A DNA stretch of 64,000 bases from an uncultured Flavobacteriaceae bacterium (lineage in GTDB: Bacteria > Bacteroidota > Bacteroidia > Flavobacteriales > Flavobacteriaceae): positions 3,185,343 through 3,249,342 of the forward strand of contig CALSTV010000001.1 in NCBI GenBank assembly GCA_943789365.1, read 5' to 3'. The notes below the pieces were generated by a model that was not told the origin of the DNA, did no database searches, and saw only the letters and a program-made list of their open reading frames with translations. The translations under genes were made by a program, and so were the position numbers. Within the stretch, counting starts at the first letter, position 1. Every line of letters starts with the position of its first letter. Of this stretch, positions 61,954-64,000 are shown in pieces.

Positions 61954-62264
61954 CTACTTTTTTTCTAATATAGCCAAAGAGAATTTTATGGTTTCATAAG
62001 ACATCTGTTCCTCGAAATATTCAAAATAAGGTTTTAATCCCGTCGGATTGTTTAATTTCTTTTTAGCCACTGCAATTAATGCTACTTCCTTTGGGTCTAC
62101 AAATTCACTGAGGTCAATTTCATAGCCTTCCTGAAAAAGTTTGATAAAATGCGCTTGAATAGTCATCAAACTAAGTTTGCGTTCCAAAGCGATTTCCTCT
62201 GTAGAAAGCCCTTTCAAATGTAGTTTAAAAGTCTCTTTATAGGTGGCTCCTTTGGAAGGTCTGC
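61954..62264 (-). pseudogene. Detached C-terminal helix-turn-helix domain of RecQ
   Basis: This frame has no ATG near its start. Read in the +1 frame from the A9 run it gives SRPSKGATYKETFKLHLKG, then LSTEEIALERKLSLMTIQAH and on to an end at FSLAILEKK. It has the features of the HTH_40 domain that normally ends Bacteroidota RecQ. The upstream RecQ frame reaches TAA at 62237 just after the same DNA. The two belong to one ancestral gene. Confidence 0.75.
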
Positions 62265-64000
62265 TTTTTTTTTATTTTTGTTTTATCCTTTTGAAAGGCA
62301 CTAATTTCTTTAATAAATTGATACCCGAAATCTTCGAATTTTTTTCGTCCCACCCCTTCAATCGCTAAGAAATCTTCATCGGTCATAGGACGCTCTTTTT
62401 CCATCTGTTTTAAGGAGGCGTCTGTGAAAACATGGTAGGCAGGAATGTTTTTTTGTTGGGCAATGTTCAAACGTAACAAGCGCAATCTTTCGAACAAGGT
62501 ATCTTTGACCTTTTTCTTTTTCGTGACCGTCTTTTCTTTAATTGTTTTTAACTTCGGCGCAATTTTAGTAAAACGTACCTTTTCATTTTCAAACAGTACT
62601 TTTTTAGACAATTCGCTAAATTTTAGAGCGTTGTTTTCGTGAAAAGCTATTTCACAATACCCCAAATTGATGGTTTGAATGATGTATTGCTGTAAGTCGC
62701 GCCATGAAATATCTTTTATGATTCCGTACGTTTTTAAGTTTTGATAGCCTTTATCATAGATAGCCGAATTTTGTGAGCCTCGTAAAAAGTCGACCAAGGT
62801 TCCGATGGGCTCTTGCTCCTTAAGGCGGTATATACCAGAGAGTATTTTTTGGGCCACAATAGTGCCATCAAAGAAGGAGGGAGGGTTTTTACACACATCA
62901 CAAGCGCCACAGTCTTCTTCTAGAAACTCTCCAAAATAACTCAATAAGATTTTTCTACGACAGCTCAGCGCTTCAGTATACTGTTGCATACGTTCCAACT
63001 TGGATAGTTGCACCTCTTTATTTCCAGAATTTTCGGCGAATTTTTGTAACTGAATTACGTCGGCATAGCTATAAAACAAAATAGTTTCTGCTTGCAGTCC
63101 ATCACGACCAGATCGTCCAATTTCCTGATAGTAACCTTCCATATTTTTTGGAAGGTTGTAATGAATGACCCATCGCACGTTCGACTTGTCAATACCCATA
63201 CCAAACGCTATGGTTGCACATACAATGGTGCTTTTGTCATAAATAAAATCTTCTTGAATTTTCGAGCGCTCCTCATGTGGCAAGCCAGCATGGTACGCCT
63301 TAGCTTTAAAACCTTGTTTTTCCAATCTTGCAGCTACCTGTTCGGTGGCTTTTCTACTCAAACAATAGATGATACCAGCACTGTTTGGTCTTTCCTCAAT
63401 AAACTGAACAATCTGAGAAATTCGATCCTGTGCTGCTCTTACTTCTAAAAAAATATTAGGTCGGTCAAAAGAAGCAATATGTCGGCTTGCCTTAGGAATG
63501 TTCAACTGTTTGACAATATCTTCGCGTGTAGCTTTGTCTGCTGTGGCGGTTAGAGCAATTATTGGCGTATTAGGAAGTCTTTTCTTTAAAAAACCGAGTT
63601 GGGTATAGGCAGGTCTAAAATCGTGGCCCCATGAAGAAATACAATGCGCTTCATCTATTGCAATTAAACTTATAGTGATTTGTGCTAGGAGGTTTTCGAA
63701 TAGGGCTAAACTCTCTGGTGCTAAATAGAGTAATTTTACTTCGCCATTAGCTATTTTCCCAAGAATGCTTTGATTTTCTGTTTGGGTTTGACTACTGTTT
63801 AAATAGGCTGCTGGAATTCCATTGGCATTCATACCATCAACTTGATCTTTCATTAGGGCTATTAAGGGAGAAATCACTAGGGTTACCCCTTTTAGTAGTA
63901 GCGCCGGTAATTGAAAGCAAATTGATTTTCCACCTCCGGTAGGCATAATGACCAAATTGTCATTCCCATCAAGAATAGACTTTATAATGGTTTCTTGTAA
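62237..64000 (-). CDS. recQ: RecQ ATP-dependent DNA helicase, partial and truncated at C-terminus
   Basis: The gene runs off the right edge, where the frame is open (LQETIIKSILDGNDNLVIMP). Visible motifs are Walker A PTGGGKSICFQLPALLL, DEAH box IDEAHCISSWGHDFRP, TATADKATREDI, motif V GMGIDKSNVRWVIHYN and motif VI QEIGRSGRDGL. A four-Cys zinc site (CRRKILLSYFGE...CGACDVC), an RQC domain and an HRDC domain (LRLLRLNIAQQKNIPAYHVF, EGVGRKKFEDFG) follow. RecQ unwinds recombination and replication intermediates. After HRDC a run of nine A (62273-62265) puts the C-terminal HTH_40 domain out of frame, so the protein ends QTFQRSHL. The helicase core is complete and should still act. Confidence 0.92.
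   Translation of the reverse strand, partial: LQETIIKSILDGNDNLVIMPTGGGKSICFQLPALLLKGVTLVISPLIALMKDQVDGMNANGIPAAYLNSSQTQTENQSILGKIANGEVKLLYLAPESLALFENLLAQITISLIAIDEAHCISSWGHDFRPAYTQLGFLKKRLPNTPIIALTATADKATREDIVKQLNIPKASRHIASFDRPNIFLEVRAAQDRISQIVQFIEERPNSAGIIYCLSRKATEQVAARLEKQGFKAKAYHAGLPHEERSKIQEDFIYDKSTIVCATIAFGMGIDKSNVRWVIHYNLPKNMEGYYQEIGRSGRDGLQAETILFYSYADVIQLQKFAENSGNKEVQLSKLERMQQYTEALSCRRKILLSYFGEFLEEDCGACDVCKNPPSFFDGTIVAQKILSGIYRLKEQEPIGTLVDFLRGSQNSAIYDKGYQNLKTYGIIKDISWRDLQQYIIQTINLGYCEIAFHENNALKFSELSKKVLFENEKVRFTKIAPKLKTIKEKTVTKKKKVKDTLFERLRLLRLNIAQQKNIPAYHVFTDASLKQMEKERPMTDEDFLAIEGVGRKKFEDFGYQFIKEISAFQKDKTKIKKKQTFQRSHL

Noticed and set aside
62265-62273. Programmed -1 frameshift at A AAA AAG in recQ
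   Set aside because: A -1 shift leads into a short frame ending quickly. The HTH_40 frame needs a +1 (or -2) shift, so a plain indel or transcript slippage is more likely.
63092-63448. 118-codon plus-strand frame inside recQ
   Set aside because: It is opposite the helicase motifs and has no independent support.
1-64000. tRNA, rRNA, insertion sequences or prophage genes
   Set aside because: No cloverleaf-like segment, rRNA-like stretch, transposase, integrase or phage structural gene was recognised on either strand by eye. A tRNA scan would be the decisive check.

Overview
The window looks like chromosomal DNA from a marine-type member of the Flavobacteriaceae (Bacteroidota). The DNA is AT-rich. 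Many genes follow promoters with the Bacteroidota -7 box TAnnTTTG and few have Shine-Dalgarno sites. The gene content is typical of the group: SusC/SusD, a hybrid two-component regulator with beta-propellers, an OstA-like protein, DUF4856/imelysin lipoproteins, DUF2795, DUF6428 and a RecQ with a C-terminal helix-turn-helix. I see no rRNA, tRNA, CRISPR array, insertion sequence or prophage.

Layout. 1-6.5 kb: the start of a Wza-type polysaccharide export lipoprotein (cut by the window edge), a methyltransferase, a PduO-type cobalamin adenosyltransferase, a DUF2795 protein, SecA and a DUF2461 protein. 6.6-8.4 kb: a divergent MarR/YceI pair with candidate operators, then a DUF3817 protein. 8.6-12.8 kb: PheT, PyrD and ferritin. 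12.9-20.6 kb: a probable iron-responsive region, with a 46-residue Cys-rich peptide, HMG-CoA lyase, and a DUF4856 - imelysin - TonB receptor - haem-binding protein series. It ends with a convergent fatty acid hydroxylase. Four copies of one AT-rich operator-like motif sit at three promoters here. 20.7-28.9 kb: two small unknown proteins with an ArgE-like deacylase, a VF530 protein, GuaB, UvrA, an ECF sigma factor and a cold-shock protein. 29-31.5 kb: an arsenic operon (arsR, DUF6428, phosphatase-type arsenate reductase, Acr3). 31.6-40.6 kb: an aminotransferase, an OstA-like protein, a short asparaginase, a sulfatase, a sigma/anti-sigma-like/Spy-like operon and a conserved protein of unknown function. 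40.6-50 kb: mainly housekeeping genes (esterase, dihydroorotase homologue, MTA/SAH nucleosidase, LolD-like ATPase, SucC, NUDIX, phosphoesterase). 50.3-61.9 kb: a polysaccharide utilisation locus with a GH29 fucosidase, a hybrid two-component regulator, SusC, SusD and a 39-residue membrane peptide. 61.9-64 kb: RecQ, cut by the window edge.

The most striking observation is that four genes are broken while the rest of each reading frame is intact. An ECF sigma factor has an in-frame TAG (38083-38085). The hybrid regulator has an in-frame TAA (52380-52382). SusD has an in-frame TAA (60398-60400). RecQ loses its C-terminal domain through a +1 shift at a run of nine A. Two hits fall in one polysaccharide locus, which suggests either decay of that locus or errors or mixed alleles in the assembly. 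The second notable signal is the shared operator: an identical 23-base site lies in the same orientation, 23-24 bases upstream of the -7 box, at two separate promoters.
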